Below the pieces are notes generated by a model that searched no databases, was not told the DNA's origin, and worked only from the letters and a program-made list of their open reading frames with translations. Shown here piece after piece: positions 52,197 through 61,168 of a stretch of DNA of 64,000 nt. The translations under genes were made by a program, and so were the position numbers. Numbering within the stretch: the stretch's first letter is position 1; each line of letters starts with the position of its first letter. The stretch lies in contig NZ_DAMBQK010000018.1 in assembly GCF_032062175.1 (NCBI RefSeq), forward strand, positions 1-64,000, given 5' to 3'. The DNA is from Atlantibacter sp032062175 (lineage in GTDB: Bacteria; Pseudomonadota; Gammaproteobacteria; Enterobacterales; Enterobacteriaceae).

Positions 52197-53261
52197 ATGT
52201 TTCTGAAGCTTTTACGGCCCGTCTTTTTTGGACTGATTGTCGCTGCGCTGCTATTGGCGCTGATGCCGTCATTACGCAAAAACGGCACCGAATCAACGCC
52301 TGCGTATAACAGCGCCGATGACACCCCACTGAGTTATAACTCGGCGGTGCGCCGCGCTGCGCCTGCGGTGGTGAACGTCTATAACCGTGGCGTCAGCAAC
52401 GGCGGGCGTAATCAACTGGAAATCCGCACCCTCGGCTCGGGCGTGATCATGGATCAGCGCGGCTATATCCTCACCAATAAACACGTGATTAACGATGCCG
52501 ACCAGATCATCGTCGCCTTGCAGGATGGGCGAGTCTTTGAAGCGCTGTTGGTCGGCTCCGACAGCCTGACCGATCTGGCGGTTTTAAAAATCAACGCCAC
52601 CTCGCTGCCCATCATTCCGATTAACGGGAAACGCATGCCGCATATTGGCGATATCGTGATGGCTATCGGCAACCCCTATAACCTGGGGCAAACCATTACC
52701 CAGGGGATAATCAGCGCCACGGGTCGTATCGGCCTTAACCCGTCCGGGCGGCAAAGCTTCCTGCAAACCGATGCCTCGATTAACCACGGTAACTCCGGCG
52801 GTGCGCTGGTGAACTCGCTGGGCGAGCTCATGGGCATCAATACTCTGTCGTTTGATAAAAGCAACGACGGCGAAACGCCGGAAGGAATTGGCTTCGCGAT
52901 CCCGACGCAGCTGGCGACCAAGATTATGGATAAGCTGATCCGCGATGGCCGCGTGATACGTGGTTATATCGGCATCGGCGGGCGGGAAATCGCGCCAATG
53001 CACGGTCCGGCAATGGGCATCGATCAGATCCAGGGGATTATCGTCAACGAAGTGACCCCGGACGGCCCGGCGGCGCATGCCGGTATTCAGGTCAACGATG
53101 TGATCGTCTCAGTAAACAATAAACCCGCTATTTCGGCGCTGGAAACCATGGACCAGGTGGCGGAGATTCGCCCCGGCTCGGTCATCCCGGTGGTGGTGAT
53201 GCGTGATGATAAGAAACTCACGCTACAGGTCACCGTTCAGGAATATCCGGCGACCAACTAA
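52197..53261 (+). CDS. degS: Site-1 serine protease DegS of the sigma-E pathway
   Basis: The 354-residue protein has an N-terminal membrane anchor (VFFGLIVAALLLALMP), a trypsin-like domain with His in TNKHVIN, Asp in LTDLAVL and Ser in HGNSGGALV, and a single PDZ domain (about 255-350). It senses misfolded outer-membrane proteins through the PDZ and cuts RseA, starting sigma-E release. It is one residue shorter than in K-12. It is convergent with mdh. Confidence 0.97.
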   Translation: MFLKLLRPVFFGLIVAALLLALMPSLRKNGTESTPAYNSADDTPLSYNSAVRRAAPAVVNVYNRGVSNGGRNQLEIRTLGSGVIMDQRGYILTNKHVINDADQIIVALQDGRVFEALLVGSDSLTDLAVLKINATSLPIIPINGKRMPHIGDIVMAIGNPYNLGQTITQGIISATGRIGLNPSGRQSFLQTDASINHGNSGGALVNSLGELMGINTLSFDKSNDGETPEGIGFAIPTQLATKIMDKLIRDGRVIRGYIGIGGREIAPMHGPAMGIDQIQGIIVNEVTPDGPAAHAGIQVNDVIVSVNNKPAISALETMDQVAEIRPGSVIPVVVMRDDKKLTLQVTVQEYPATN

Positions 53262-53272
53262 CCGACGAAAAA

Positions 53273-53298
53273 AAACCGGAACTGATGTTCCGGTTTTG
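53273..53298. terminator. Bidirectional terminator between degS and mdh
   Basis: AAACCGGAAC-TGAT-GTTCCGGTTT is preceded by a run of A residues and followed by T residues, so it serves degS on the plus strand and mdh on the minus strand. Confidence 0.9.
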
Positions 53299-53317
53299 CT
53301 TTCTGAACCCGCGACGA

Positions 53318-54256
53318 TTATTTGTTAACGAACTCTTCGCCCAGGGTGATGTCTTTTTTCAGGGTATCCAGCATGCCTTCCAGCGCCTGCTGTTCAAACG
53401 CGCTCAGGGTGCCGATGCTCTGACGCTCTTCAATACCGTTTTTACCCAGCAGCAGCGGCTGAGAGAAGAAACGCGCGTGTTCGCCGTCGCCTTCTACATA
53501 GGCACACTCAACCACGCCTTTTTCGCCCTGCATCGCGCGAACCAGAGACAGACCGAAACGCGCCGCCGCCTGGCCCATCGACAGAGTTGCCGATCCGCCA
53601 CCCGCTTTGGCTTCTACCACTTCGGTGCCCGCGTTCTGAATACGTTTGGTCAAGTCGGCCACTTCCTGCTCGGAGAAGCTCACGTCTGGGATCTGGGACA
53701 GCAGCGGCAGAATGGTCACGCCAGAGTGGCCGCCGATCACCGGGACTTCAACCTCGGTCGGCTGTTTGCCTTTCAGTTCCGCTACAAAGGTGTTGGAGCG
53801 GATGATATCCAGCGTAGTCACGCCGAACAGTTTGTTCTTATCGTAAACACCGGCTTTTTTCAGCACTTCCGCTGCGATAGCAACAGTGGTGTTTACCGGG
53901 TTAGTGATGATGCCGATGCACGCTTTCGGGCAGGTGGTGGCAATCTGCTGCACCAGGTTTTTAACGATGCCCGCGTTGACGTTAAACAGGTCAGAGCGAT
54001 CCATACCCGGTTTACGCGCCACGCCTGCGGAAATCAGCACAACGTCTGCGCCTTCCAGCGCCGGAGTCGCGTCTTCGCCGGAGAAGCCTTTGATCTTCAC
54101 CGCGGTAGGGATATGGCTTAAATCAACCGCGACGCCCGGGGTAACCGGTGCGATGTCGTAGAGGGAGAGTTCTGAACCTGAAGGCAGTTGGGTCTTGAGT
54201 AGAAGGGCGAGCGCCTGGCCAATACCACCGGCCGCGCCGAGGACTGCAACTTTCAT
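53318..54256 (-). CDS. mdh: Malate dehydrogenase
   Basis: The 312-residue NAD-dependent enzyme interconverts malate and oxaloacetate in the citric acid cycle. The NAD-binding glycine motif is GAAGGIGQA (7-15) and the active-site histidine is in VIGGHSGVT near 177. It starts MKVAVLGAAGG after an AAGGAG ribosome-binding site; the frame is open upstream without homology. Length equals E. coli Mdh. It is divergent from argR across 422 bp that carry both promoters and the argR ARG boxes. Confidence 0.98.
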   Translation of the reverse strand: MKVAVLGAAGGIGQALALLLKTQLPSGSELSLYDIAPVTPGVAVDLSHIPTAVKIKGFSGEDATPALEGADVVLISAGVARKPGMDRSDLFNVNAGIVKNLVQQIATTCPKACIGIITNPVNTTVAIAAEVLKKAGVYDKNKLFGVTTLDIIRSNTFVAELKGKQPTEVEVPVIGGHSGVTILPLLSQIPDVSFSEQEVADLTKRIQNAGTEVVEAKAGGGSATLSMGQAAARFGLSLVRAMQGEKGVVECAYVEGDGEHARFFSQPLLLGKNGIEERQSIGTLSAFEQQALEGMLDTLKKDITLGEEFVNK

Positions 54257-54614
54257 CCTAAACTCCTTATTATGATTTGCAATTAAAGTGCCGTTACTCC
54301 TTTGGTGGCGACCATGATTATCCAGGGCGGAAGTCATTACAATCTTTTCACCTTCAGATTGAGAAGTCATACCGGCTCTTTATGGCACAGACCTCACGCA
54401 CATCAGGAAAATAGCCGGATCGCTACCGAAGCAACATATCAACAGGCGGTTACATTACACCCTCTTCATTCATCAAAACAACATCATTTTTATAACAATT
54501 GATTTACTTAATGGCTTATTTTCGAGTCGTGACACAGGCATGTTCTCCAATAACAAAATTTGATAAAATCCGCCGCTTTCATAACATTATTTCAGCCACA
54601 TTTTCGGCCTGGTA

Positions 54615-54652
54615 TTTGCATAAAAATTCAGATAAATGCATAATAATGTTGT
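54615..54652 (+). promoter_or_regulatory. ARG boxes of argR
   Basis: A strong ARG box (54615-54632, with TGCATAAAAATTCA, 17 of 18 consensus positions) is followed after two bases by a weaker one (54635-54652). They lie 27-64 bases before argR, as expected for autorepression. The rest of the 422-bp mdh-argR region is AT-rich and shows no further gene. Confidence 0.8.
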
Positions 54653-54678
54653 TTCTTTGGCCAGATTGTAGGTGACCT

Positions 54679-55149
54679 ATGCGCGGCTCGGCAAAACAAG
54701 AAGAATTAGTCAAAGCTTTCAAAGCGTTATTAAAGGAAGAGAAATTCAGTTCTCAGGGAGAGATTGTCCAGGCGTTGCAGGACGAAGGTTACGAAAACAT
54801 TAACCAGTCCAAAGTCTCTCGCATGCTGACCAAATTCGGTGCGGTGCGTACACGCAACGCCAAAATGGAGATGGTCTACTGCCTGCCAGCGGAACTGGGC
54901 GTACCGACCACGTCCAGCCCACTCAAAAATCTGGTGCTGGATATTGATTACAACAATGCGGTGGTGGTGATCCACACCAGCCCGGGTGCGGCGCAGCTGA
55001 TCGCGCGTCTGCTTGACTCGTTGGGTAAAGCCGAAGGTATTCTGGGCACTATCGCCGGGGACGACACCATCTTTACTACCCCCGCGAGAGATTTTTCGGT
55101 TAAAGAACTCTACGAAGCCATTCTGGTACTGTTCGAACAAGAACTGTAA
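54679..55149 (+). CDS. argR: Arginine repressor ArgR
   Basis: The 156-residue protein is a hexameric repressor that binds ARG boxes when L-arginine is present and also helps Xer recombination at cer. It has an N-terminal winged helix (1 to about 70, with NQSKVSRMLTKFGAVRTRN) and a C-terminal arginine-binding and hexamer domain with GTIAGDDTIF. Length equals E. coli ArgR. It lies about 33 kb from its target argI, and both have clear ARG boxes. Confidence 0.97.
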   Translation: MRGSAKQEELVKAFKALLKEEKFSSQGEIVQALQDEGYENINQSKVSRMLTKFGAVRTRNAKMEMVYCLPAELGVPTTSSPLKNLVLDIDYNNAVVVIHTSPGAAQLIARLLDSLGKAEGILGTIAGDDTIFTTPARDFSVKELYEAILVLFEQEL

Positions 55150-55161
55150 GCCTTCTCTTCT

Positions 55162-55190
55162 ACCGCCGCGCCCGCGGCGGTTGTTATTAA
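55162..55190 (+). terminator. Terminator of argR
   Basis: ACCGCCGC and GCGGCGGT pair around GCCC, followed by TGTTATTAAAT, 13 bases after the argR stop. The T-run is interrupted, so strength is uncertain. Confidence 0.6.
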
Positions 55191-55433
55191 ATATCCCCTT
55201 TTATTTCCTCTCCAGCCGTTACGTCTGACGGGTTAACGTTACATAGCCATTACATCTTTTCTAAAAAGCACAAATTATCAAATTTATTTATCTTTATGAT
55301 TTTATTGATATTTATTTTCATAAACGCACAAAATGTAAATTTTTTATAACAGCAGGGAATAAAAAGTCCGTTTCTGGAAACAAAGTTTCATTGTAAATAA
55401 TTAGCGTGGTATTAATTTTCCGCGTTATTAGTG

Positions 55434-55461
55434 TATACTTTATTTTGTGATGAGGGTCACG
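55434..55461 (+). promoter_or_regulatory. yhcN promoter with CRP-like site over the start point
   Basis: A -10-like TATACT (55434-55439) is followed at 55446-55461 by TGTGA-TGAGGG-TCACG, which matches nine of ten bases of the CRP consensus TGTGA-N6-TCACA. A CRP site at +1 would be expected to repress. The rest of the 359-bp argR-yhcN gap is very AT-rich and shows nothing else recognisable. Confidence 0.5.
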
Positions 55462-55508
55462 AAATGAGACCCCAAAGATAAAGATAAAAATACGACGAGG
55501 TAACGATC

Positions 55509-55772
55509 ATGAAAATCAAATCAACCGTAGCCACCTTAAGCCTGCTTTCAATGCTCTCCTTTGGCGCTTTTGCCGCAACGTCTATCGACGCGCAACAAGC
55601 CCAGGGTCGTCAGTCACTCGGCACCGTTACTGTCTCTTCCGTGACCAGCTCACCGATGGACATGAACGAAATGCTCGATCAGAAAGCGCAGGAAAAAGGC
55701 GCATCCGCCTACCGCGTTATCGAAGCGCATTCTGGCGACGAATGGCACGCCACTGCTGAGCTGTACAAATAA
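55509..55772 (+). CDS. yhcN: YhcN-family periplasmic stress protein (DUF1471), copy 1
   Basis: The 87-residue precursor has a signal peptide (MKIKSTVATLSLLSMLSFGAFA) and a DUF1471 domain ending in GDEWHATAELYK. It is the same length as E. coli YhcN, which responds to peroxide and acid stress. An ACGAGGTAACG ribosome-binding site precedes the ATG. A paralogue follows immediately downstream, probably on the same transcript. Confidence 0.93.
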   Translation: MKIKSTVATLSLLSMLSFGAFAATSIDAQQAQGRQSLGTVTVSSVTSSPMDMNEMLDQKAQEKGASAYRVIEAHSGDEWHATAELYK

Positions 55773-55867
55773 GCATTAACCCTGTTCACCTGCATACATA
55801 CATTTATTCTGTGTTCCGTACAGTGACTTCGCCTGCCGACCACAGAAACTCAAACGAGGAAACAACG

Positions 55868-56134
55868 ATGAAAACCAAATTTACCCTTGCTGCTGTGACT
55901 CTGGCTTCCCTGATGGCTTTTGGCGCAAACGCCGCTGTTGAGCAAGTTAGCGCACAGGATGCCCAAAACATGCAATCTATGGGCACCATCTCTGTTGCCC
56001 AGCACGGCAGCTCGCCGATGGATATGCGCGAAGCGCTGGCTGAAAAAGCCGATCAGAAAGGCGCAACCGCTTACCGCGTTATTGAAGCGCGTACCGGTGA
56101 TACCTGGCACGCCACTGCAGAACTGTATAAATAA
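55868..56134 (+). CDS. YhcN-family periplasmic stress protein (DUF1471), copy 2
   Basis: The 88-residue precursor is a paralogue of the preceding gene, roughly half identical, with signal peptide MKTKFTLAAVTLASLMAFGANA and the same SSPMDMREAL, AYRVIEAR and GDTWHATAELYK blocks. The ATG at 55868 has a GAGGAAACAACG ribosome-binding site; the frame is open 19 codons upstream. K-12 has only one yhcN here. Two hairpins follow, the second a strong terminator. Confidence 0.9.
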   Translation: MKTKFTLAAVTLASLMAFGANAAVEQVSAQDAQNMQSMGTISVAQHGSSPMDMREALAEKADQKGATAYRVIEARTGDTWHATAELYK

Positions 56135-56142
56135 GAACCTCG

Positions 56143-56186
56143 TCGTCGTGTCCGACGACTTGCCCCAGGTCGCCTGGGGCTTTTTT
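56143..56186 (+). terminator. Double hairpin terminator after the yhcN pair
   Basis: GTCGTCG-TGTC-CGACGAC is followed two bases later by GCCCCAGG-TCG-CCTGGGGC and TTTTTT. The second hairpin is a strong intrinsic terminator on the plus strand. Confidence 0.92.
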
Positions 56187-56189
56187 CGG

Positions 56190-56468
56190 TCACGTGGAAT
56201 GACGAATATTGAAGCGGAGTTGGCCTTCCAACTCCTCTTCTGCTTCATCAAACAGCAAAATCAGTGCGCCAAACCGCCGACGGTTCTCTTCCGATAAGTG
56301 AACAAATTCAATCTCCAGCGGCAACGGCAAATACCCTTCCGTCACCACCTCCCACAAGCTATCCAGATTATTCACCTGCTGTTTCGTTAAGCCAAACGAC
56401 CGGGTAAAGTCGCGATAAAAATCGGCCTGATCGGTGATTTCATCAAAGTCAAACGTGTAGATTTGCAT
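56190..56468 (-). CDS. yhcO: Barstar-like protein YhcO
   Basis: The 92-residue acidic protein has the barstar (ribonuclease inhibitor) fold, as shown by DFYRDFTRSFGL and NNLDSLWEVVTEG, and matches E. coli YhcO (90 residues). No barnase-like ribonuclease is adjacent, so the partner is unknown. It is convergent with the yhcN pair and 29 bp downstream of the dehydrogenase gene on the same strand. Confidence 0.92.
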   Translation of the reverse strand: MQIYTFDFDEITDQADFYRDFTRSFGLTKQQVNNLDSLWEVVTEGYLPLPLEIEFVHLSEENRRRFGALILLFDEAEEELEGQLRFNIRHST

Positions 56469-56497
56469 TGTTTGTCACCCATCGGTGTGGTCACAGG

Positions 56498-57952
56498 TTA
56501 GAGTCCGCCGATATGCAGGGTTTTCACTTCCAGATATTCGTCCAGCCCCAGTACCGATCCTTCGCGCCCCAGCCCGGATTCTTTCACGCCGCCGAACGGC
56601 CCCAGCTCGGTAGATACCGCGCAGTCGTTCACGCCGATCATTCCACTTTCAAGCTGCGAAGAGACGCGGAATACCCGCTGTAGATTCTGGGTGTAAAAAT
56701 AGGCGGCCAGGCCATACGGCGTATTGTTGGCGCGTTCAACCACCTCTTCTTCGCTGCTAAAGCGGAAGCAGGCAGCCAGCGGACCAAAGGTCTCTTCCTG
56801 GGCAAGCTTCATGTCATCGGTGGCATCAATCAGCACCGTCGGCTGCCAGAAGTTGCCGCCAAGATCGTGCGCTTTCCCGCCTGCCAGCACTTTTGCGCCT
56901 TTCGCGAGCGCATCTTCCACATGCTCGCGGACTTTATCCACGCCGGCTTTCTCAATCAGCGGCCCGACAATCACACCCTCTTCCAGACCATTACCCACTT
57001 TCAACTGCTTCACCGCCTCGGCCAGTTGGTTCACGAAGCGGTCATAGACGCCATCCTGAATAAAGAAGCGGTTAACGCTGACGCACACCTGCCCGGCGTT
57101 ACGGAATTTATTGGCGATCGCACCTTTCACCGCCGCATCAATATCCGCATCGTCAAACACGATATACGGCGCATTGCCTCCCAGCTCCATGGAGACTTTT
57201 TTCATGGTTTCCGCCGCGTTGCGCACCAGGGTTTTACCCACTGCAGTCGACCCGGTGAAAGAGATTTTGCGCACTTCATGGCTTTCCATAATGGCGTCGC
57301 TGATTTCTGATGTTTTCCCGGCTACCGCATTCAACACGCCATCCGGAATGCCCGCTTTTTTCGCCAGCGCCAGCAGCGCGAACGCGCACAGCGGGGTGTT
57401 ATTGGCGGGTTTAATCACGCCAGTACAGCCCGCCGCCAGCGCCGGACCGAGTTTGCGGGTCAGCATCGCCATCGGGAAGTTCCACGGGGTGATCGCCGCA
57501 ACCACGCCAACCGGTTCACGGGTCGCCAGGATGCGTGACCCCGGTTTAGCCGGCGGGATAATCTCGCCGTTGGCGCGTTTCGCCTGCTCGGCAAACCACT
57601 GGATAAAACTGGCGGCGTAGTCCACTTCGCCTTCCGCTTCTTTCAGCGGCTTGCCCTGTTCGAGGGTCATTAAGCGCGCCAGCCAGCTTTTATTTTCGTT
57701 AATCAGCTCAAACCAGCGGTACAGTAACGTGGAACGCTCTTTCGCCGTCTTTTCCCGCCAGGCCGGGAAGGCCTTACTGGCCGCAGCGATAGCTGCCTGT
57801 GTCTCTTTCTTACCCGCTTTCGCGACTTTCGCAATCACTTCACCCGTCGCCGGATTCACTACGTCAAAGGTCTCGCCGGCCTGATGCCATTCACCATTAA
57901 CCAGATAGCCTGTTTTAAAGAGTTCACTGTCCTGGAGTGCTTGTGTTGTCAT
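56498..57952 (-). CDS. NAD(P)-dependent succinate-semialdehyde dehydrogenase-like enzyme
   Basis: The 484-residue aldehyde dehydrogenase resembles GabD-type enzymes in length and in blocks such as ITPWNFPMAM, FTGSTAVGK, SMELGGNAPYIVFDDAD and the C-terminal ESGLGREG. The catalytic cysteine is in NAGQVCVSVNRF near residue 286 and the glutamate in MELGG near 252. It should oxidise succinate semialdehyde or a similar aldehyde. The ATG at 57952 has an AGGAGG ribosome-binding site. It sits between yhcO and aaeB, where K-12 has no gene, and has its own candidate promoter (-10 TATACT, 57995-58000). A housekeeping gabD may exist elsewhere, so I give no symbol. Confidence 0.85.
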   Translation of the reverse strand: MTTQALQDSELFKTGYLVNGEWHQAGETFDVVNPATGEVIAKVAKAGKKETQAAIAAASKAFPAWREKTAKERSTLLYRWFELINENKSWLARLMTLEQGKPLKEAEGEVDYAASFIQWFAEQAKRANGEIIPPAKPGSRILATREPVGVVAAITPWNFPMAMLTRKLGPALAAGCTGVIKPANNTPLCAFALLALAKKAGIPDGVLNAVAGKTSEISDAIMESHEVRKISFTGSTAVGKTLVRNAAETMKKVSMELGGNAPYIVFDDADIDAAVKGAIANKFRNAGQVCVSVNRFFIQDGVYDRFVNQLAEAVKQLKVGNGLEEGVIVGPLIEKAGVDKVREHVEDALAKGAKVLAGGKAHDLGGNFWQPTVLIDATDDMKLAQEETFGPLAACFRFSSEEEVVERANNTPYGLAAYFYTQNLQRVFRVSSQLESGMIGVNDCAVSTELGPFGGVKESGLGREGSVLGLDEYLEVKTLHIGGL

Positions 57953-57967
57953 CGTTTCCTCCTGATG

Positions 57968-57989
57968 GAGGGTGCTTTTTTGCACCCTC
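57968..57989 (-). promoter_or_regulatory. Hairpin in the dehydrogenase 5' leader
   Basis: On the minus strand GAGGGTGC-AAAAAA-GCACCCTC ends about five bases before the AGGAGG ribosome-binding site of the dehydrogenase gene. It lacks a U-run. A stable stem this close to the ribosome-binding site may tune translation or mRNA stability. Confidence 0.5.
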
Positions 57990-58005
57990 GGCTAAGTATA
58001 GCTAC

Positions 58006-58031
58006 AAAAAAACCGACGCCCGGGCGTCGGT
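58006..58031 (-). terminator. Terminator of aaeXAB
   Basis: ACCGACG-CCCGG-CGTCGGT is followed on the minus strand by TTTTTTT, about 22 bases after the aaeB stop codon. T residues on the plus-strand side would also allow termination in the other direction. Confidence 0.88.
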
Positions 58032-58052
58032 TTTTACGCTGTGCGGCAGCCG

Positions 58053-60020
58053 TCAATTATCTGTCAGGGCATGCTGATATTTTCGTAGCATCGAGGTCAA
58101 CCGCTTCACCGACTCGGTGACCGACAGCGGCGCTTCCCAGACCTGCAATTTTTGCTGATAGATATCAAGCTCGTCGAGCAGTTGCAGGAAGGTCTGGTGG
58201 CGCTTATCGTCGCTGGAGGCCGATACCACCCGGTCAGCGGTGCGGCGTAACTGGCGGTGAAACGCCGACAAATCGTCATTCTCGGGGATCGGCGCATCGC
58301 GCAGTCGCTGGTGAGCAATGATTAAATTCAGCGCCAGGCGAAATTTGGCGATATCGCCGGGGAATTTACTCAGCAACAAAAACAGTTGCTGATACAGCGC
58401 CGGAAGATGGTTCTCCTTGCGCCGCGCCTTGTTGGTGGTCATTGCCGACACCGCCGCCAGCATAAACCGGTTAAGCAAGGCCCGCCCGGTTTGCGCCTGG
58501 GAATTATCGCGGATCAGCAGGATCACCATCATCGCCAGGAAGCAGCCCACAATCTGGCCGAGGGCGCTGTCCAGAAAGCGGCTGAACTCAAAGGTCATTG
58601 GGTTATCCAGCACAATAATATTGATGGTGCTGGCCAGCGCGCCCAGCGAACCTAAGCGCCGCTTTTGTACTTCAATGCCGATAAAGAACCCCAGCAGCGC
58701 CAGGCTGATGCACAGCAGCAACATGCTCTGCTGGGTTGCTGGCAGCACAATCAGGAAGTAAAACGCGCCGAGCGGCAGCGCCGCCAGGGTACCCAGCAGG
58801 AAATCCAGCGACACCATCCGCGGGTTGGGCAAGCGCATCGCCAGCGCCGTGACCACGGCGATCATCACCATCGCGCCGCTACCGGATGTCCAGCCGGTCC
58901 ACAGCCAGAACAGCGTGCCGAGCATGCACGACACCGTGGTGCGCCAGAAGTTGATCATCGCATGATGACGCTCCGCCGAGGCCGCTTTCACCACCACTTC
59001 GCCTTCGAGAATTTCTTCTTCCACAGCGCTGATGCGCGTATTGCCGATCACGCCGCGCTTGAGCAGCAGAAAGCGCGTCGCCGCGCCAACCCAGCTATAA
59101 ATTGTCACGGGCGTGTCGCTCTCGCCGGTCCAGGCCATTGCGCGACGGATAAATTTCAGGCGCTTATGGACATCTGCTACCGTTTCAACCGGCTCGCTGA
59201 AAAACTCATGGTATTCCGGTGGTACCGCTTCCGGGCGGGTGTTCTGAATCAGCCAGGTTTCACAGGCCTGGGTTATCAAGGTTAGCGAGAGCGTATTGAT
59301 GACTTTTAGCCGTTGGTTGGCGCGCGCCCAGCGCGACGACTCCATATTCAGGTTGCTACGCATTCCTTCCAGCGCCGTGGTGCGACGCACCAGGTTGCCC
59401 CAGGCTTTGTCCACCACCTCGCTGTCGCCGTGGGCGATGCACAGTTGCATCAGGCGGTAATGATCCACCAGCAGCGCATCCAGCTCGCGGTCGATTTCCT
59501 GTTTGATGGAGCGCGGAGAAAACAGCAGGTCGGCGGCGATGGCGCAGCAGATGCCAATCACGATCTCACTACAGCGCTCCACGGCGAATTGCGGCGTCAG
59601 CAGCGGTTCGGCCTGCACGGTAATAACGATAATTAACGCGGTATAGCCCGCCAGCCCCCAGGCATAAGAGTTCTCGACCTTAACCAGCGACGATATCCAG
59701 GTACAAAAGCCGGCCCAGATGCAGCACGCCATCAGCATCACCACCGGCGCGCGGATCATAGAAATAATGATAATCAGGGCGGCGATACTGCCAATAAAGG
59801 TCCCGACGATACGCAGCATCCCGCGATAACGGATCGCCCCTGACCACGGCTCGCCGCCTGCGGCAAATGCCGGGCCTGCCGCCACAATCGCCGCGGTTAA
59901 CACCGCCCAGCGCGGGGTTTCCAGCTGAAAATGGAAGCCAATAAACAGCGCCAGCACAATGGCTGTGGCCAGTTTCAGCGCAAAACGAACGTGCTGCGGC
60001 GCGATGGAAAAAATACCCAT
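58053..60020 (-). CDS. aaeB: p-Hydroxybenzoic acid efflux pump subunit AaeB
   Basis: The 655-residue inner-membrane protein belongs to the FUSC/aromatic acid exporter family. Two blocks of membrane helices (about 15-165 and 370-510) each precede a cytoplasmic helical region. With AaeA it exports p-hydroxybenzoate and related aromatic acids. Length equals E. coli AaeB. Its start is four bases after the aaeA stop, so translation is coupled. Confidence 0.96.
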   Translation of the reverse strand: MGIFSIAPQHVRFALKLATAIVLALFIGFHFQLETPRWAVLTAAIVAAGPAFAAGGEPWSGAIRYRGMLRIVGTFIGSIAALIIIISMIRAPVVMLMACCIWAGFCTWISSLVKVENSYAWGLAGYTALIIVITVQAEPLLTPQFAVERCSEIVIGICCAIAADLLFSPRSIKQEIDRELDALLVDHYRLMQLCIAHGDSEVVDKAWGNLVRRTTALEGMRSNLNMESSRWARANQRLKVINTLSLTLITQACETWLIQNTRPEAVPPEYHEFFSEPVETVADVHKRLKFIRRAMAWTGESDTPVTIYSWVGAATRFLLLKRGVIGNTRISAVEEEILEGEVVVKAASAERHHAMINFWRTTVSCMLGTLFWLWTGWTSGSGAMVMIAVVTALAMRLPNPRMVSLDFLLGTLAALPLGAFYFLIVLPATQQSMLLLCISLALLGFFIGIEVQKRRLGSLGALASTINIIVLDNPMTFEFSRFLDSALGQIVGCFLAMMVILLIRDNSQAQTGRALLNRFMLAAVSAMTTNKARRKENHLPALYQQLFLLLSKFPGDIAKFRLALNLIIAHQRLRDAPIPENDDLSAFHRQLRRTADRVVSASSDDKRHQTFLQLLDELDIYQQKLQVWEAPLSVTESVKRLTSMLRKYQHALTDN

Positions 60021-60024
60021 GGGA

Positions 60025-60957
60025 TTAACCGAACTCGCGCAGACGGTGCATCAGGCGGTTAAACGGCGACGCATTGCGGTTATCCCGATCTTTATCGCCG
60101 GTGATCACCACGGTCGCCGTGGTGCCCGCCGGGAACAGATTACCGGTCTGCTCATCCAGACGAATGCGTACCGGCACACGCTGGGCCAGACGTACCCACT
60201 CCAGATTGGAATCGACCGATGCCATGCCTTTACCGTCGTTGCTGCTGCTGGCGTTAGTCACGCCCGCCGCCACGCTATCCACGGTGCCCCGCAGCACGCG
60301 GTTGCTGCCAAGCGGTGTAATTTCGGCACGGAAGCCAGGGCGCACGCCTTCCAGCTTTGTTTCTTCCATATAGGCCAGCACATAGAATGAGTGCTGCTTA
60401 ACCAGCGCCACGGCGGTGGAACCCCGGGTGATAAACTCCCCGGCGTACACGTTGAGGTTAGTGACCCAGCCGTCGGCAGGCGCACGGATCACGGTGCGTT
60501 CTAAATCCAGCTTCGCCAGATCGCGGGTTGCTTGCGCACGCGCCATTTGATGCAGCACGGTTTGCAGCACGTTGTTGGACTGTTCAATCTCTTCGCGCGA
60601 CATCGCCTGAATGCCGAGTTTGTTGCGACGTCCGGCTTCGCGGCGTTTTTCTGCGGCTAACGCCTGATAATAGGACACGTCCGCTTCGGCTTCTTCCAGC
60701 GCCTTCTGGTAGCGCGGTTGGTCAATGGTGAACAGCACCTGGTCTTTTTTCACCAGTTGGTTATCGTGAACCATTACCTGGGTGATCAACCCGGCGACGT
60801 CAGGGGCAATGGCCACCACATCGGCGCTGAAACGCGCATCGCGCGTCCAGGGCGATTCGGTGTAGTAAACCCAGGCACGGAAAATGGCGACGAAGGCCAG
60901 CGCTACCAGCGCCAGGGTGATCGCCGTTCGGGATATTTTTCTTGTAAGTGCTTTCAC
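60025..60957 (-). CDS. aaeA: p-Hydroxybenzoic acid efflux periplasmic adaptor AaeA
   Basis: The 310-residue membrane-fusion protein has an N-terminal membrane anchor (TAITLALVALAFVAIF), a lipoyl-like half motif, a coiled-coil hairpin (about 85-150) and beta-barrel parts. It connects AaeB to an outer-membrane channel. I chose GTG 60957 because it gives the E. coli length and has GAGG six bases upstream inside the aaeX end; an ATG five codons earlier overlaps aaeX. Confidence 0.95.
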   Translation of the reverse strand: MKALTRKISRTAITLALVALAFVAIFRAWVYYTESPWTRDARFSADVVAIAPDVAGLITQVMVHDNQLVKKDQVLFTIDQPRYQKALEEAEADVSYYQALAAEKRREAGRRNKLGIQAMSREEIEQSNNVLQTVLHQMARAQATRDLAKLDLERTVIRAPADGWVTNLNVYAGEFITRGSTAVALVKQHSFYVLAYMEETKLEGVRPGFRAEITPLGSNRVLRGTVDSVAAGVTNASSSNDGKGMASVDSNLEWVRLAQRVPVRIRLDEQTGNLFPAGTTATVVITGDKDRDNRNASPFNRLMHRLREFG

Positions 60958-60964
60958 ATCAACC

Positions 60965-61168
60965 TCAGACAAATAAGCGCGATATCAGATAAAACAGGCA
61001 GCAATACAGCGCGGTATTAAACAATGCCGGATGCCAGACAAAATCATAGATCCCTGTTGGGGTCAGCAAACGGCGCACCAGCCAGAAAATCGCCAGTGAC
61101 AAAAGCAGCTCGAAGAATATCGGCGGAAAAGAGAGACCGAAAACCACGATAACCGGAAATAAACTCAT
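60965..61168 (-). CDS. aaeX: Small membrane protein AaeX
   Basis: The 67-residue protein has two membrane helices (PVIVVFGLSFPPIFFELLLS and LFNTALYCCLFYLISRLFV) and matches E. coli AaeX in length (DUF1656 family). Its role in the pump is unclear. It is the first gene of aaeXAB, seven bases before aaeA, and is divergent from aaeR. Confidence 0.94.
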   Translation of the reverse strand: MSLFPVIVVFGLSFPPIFFELLLSLAIFWLVRRLLTPTGIYDFVWHPALFNTALYCCLFYLISRLFV

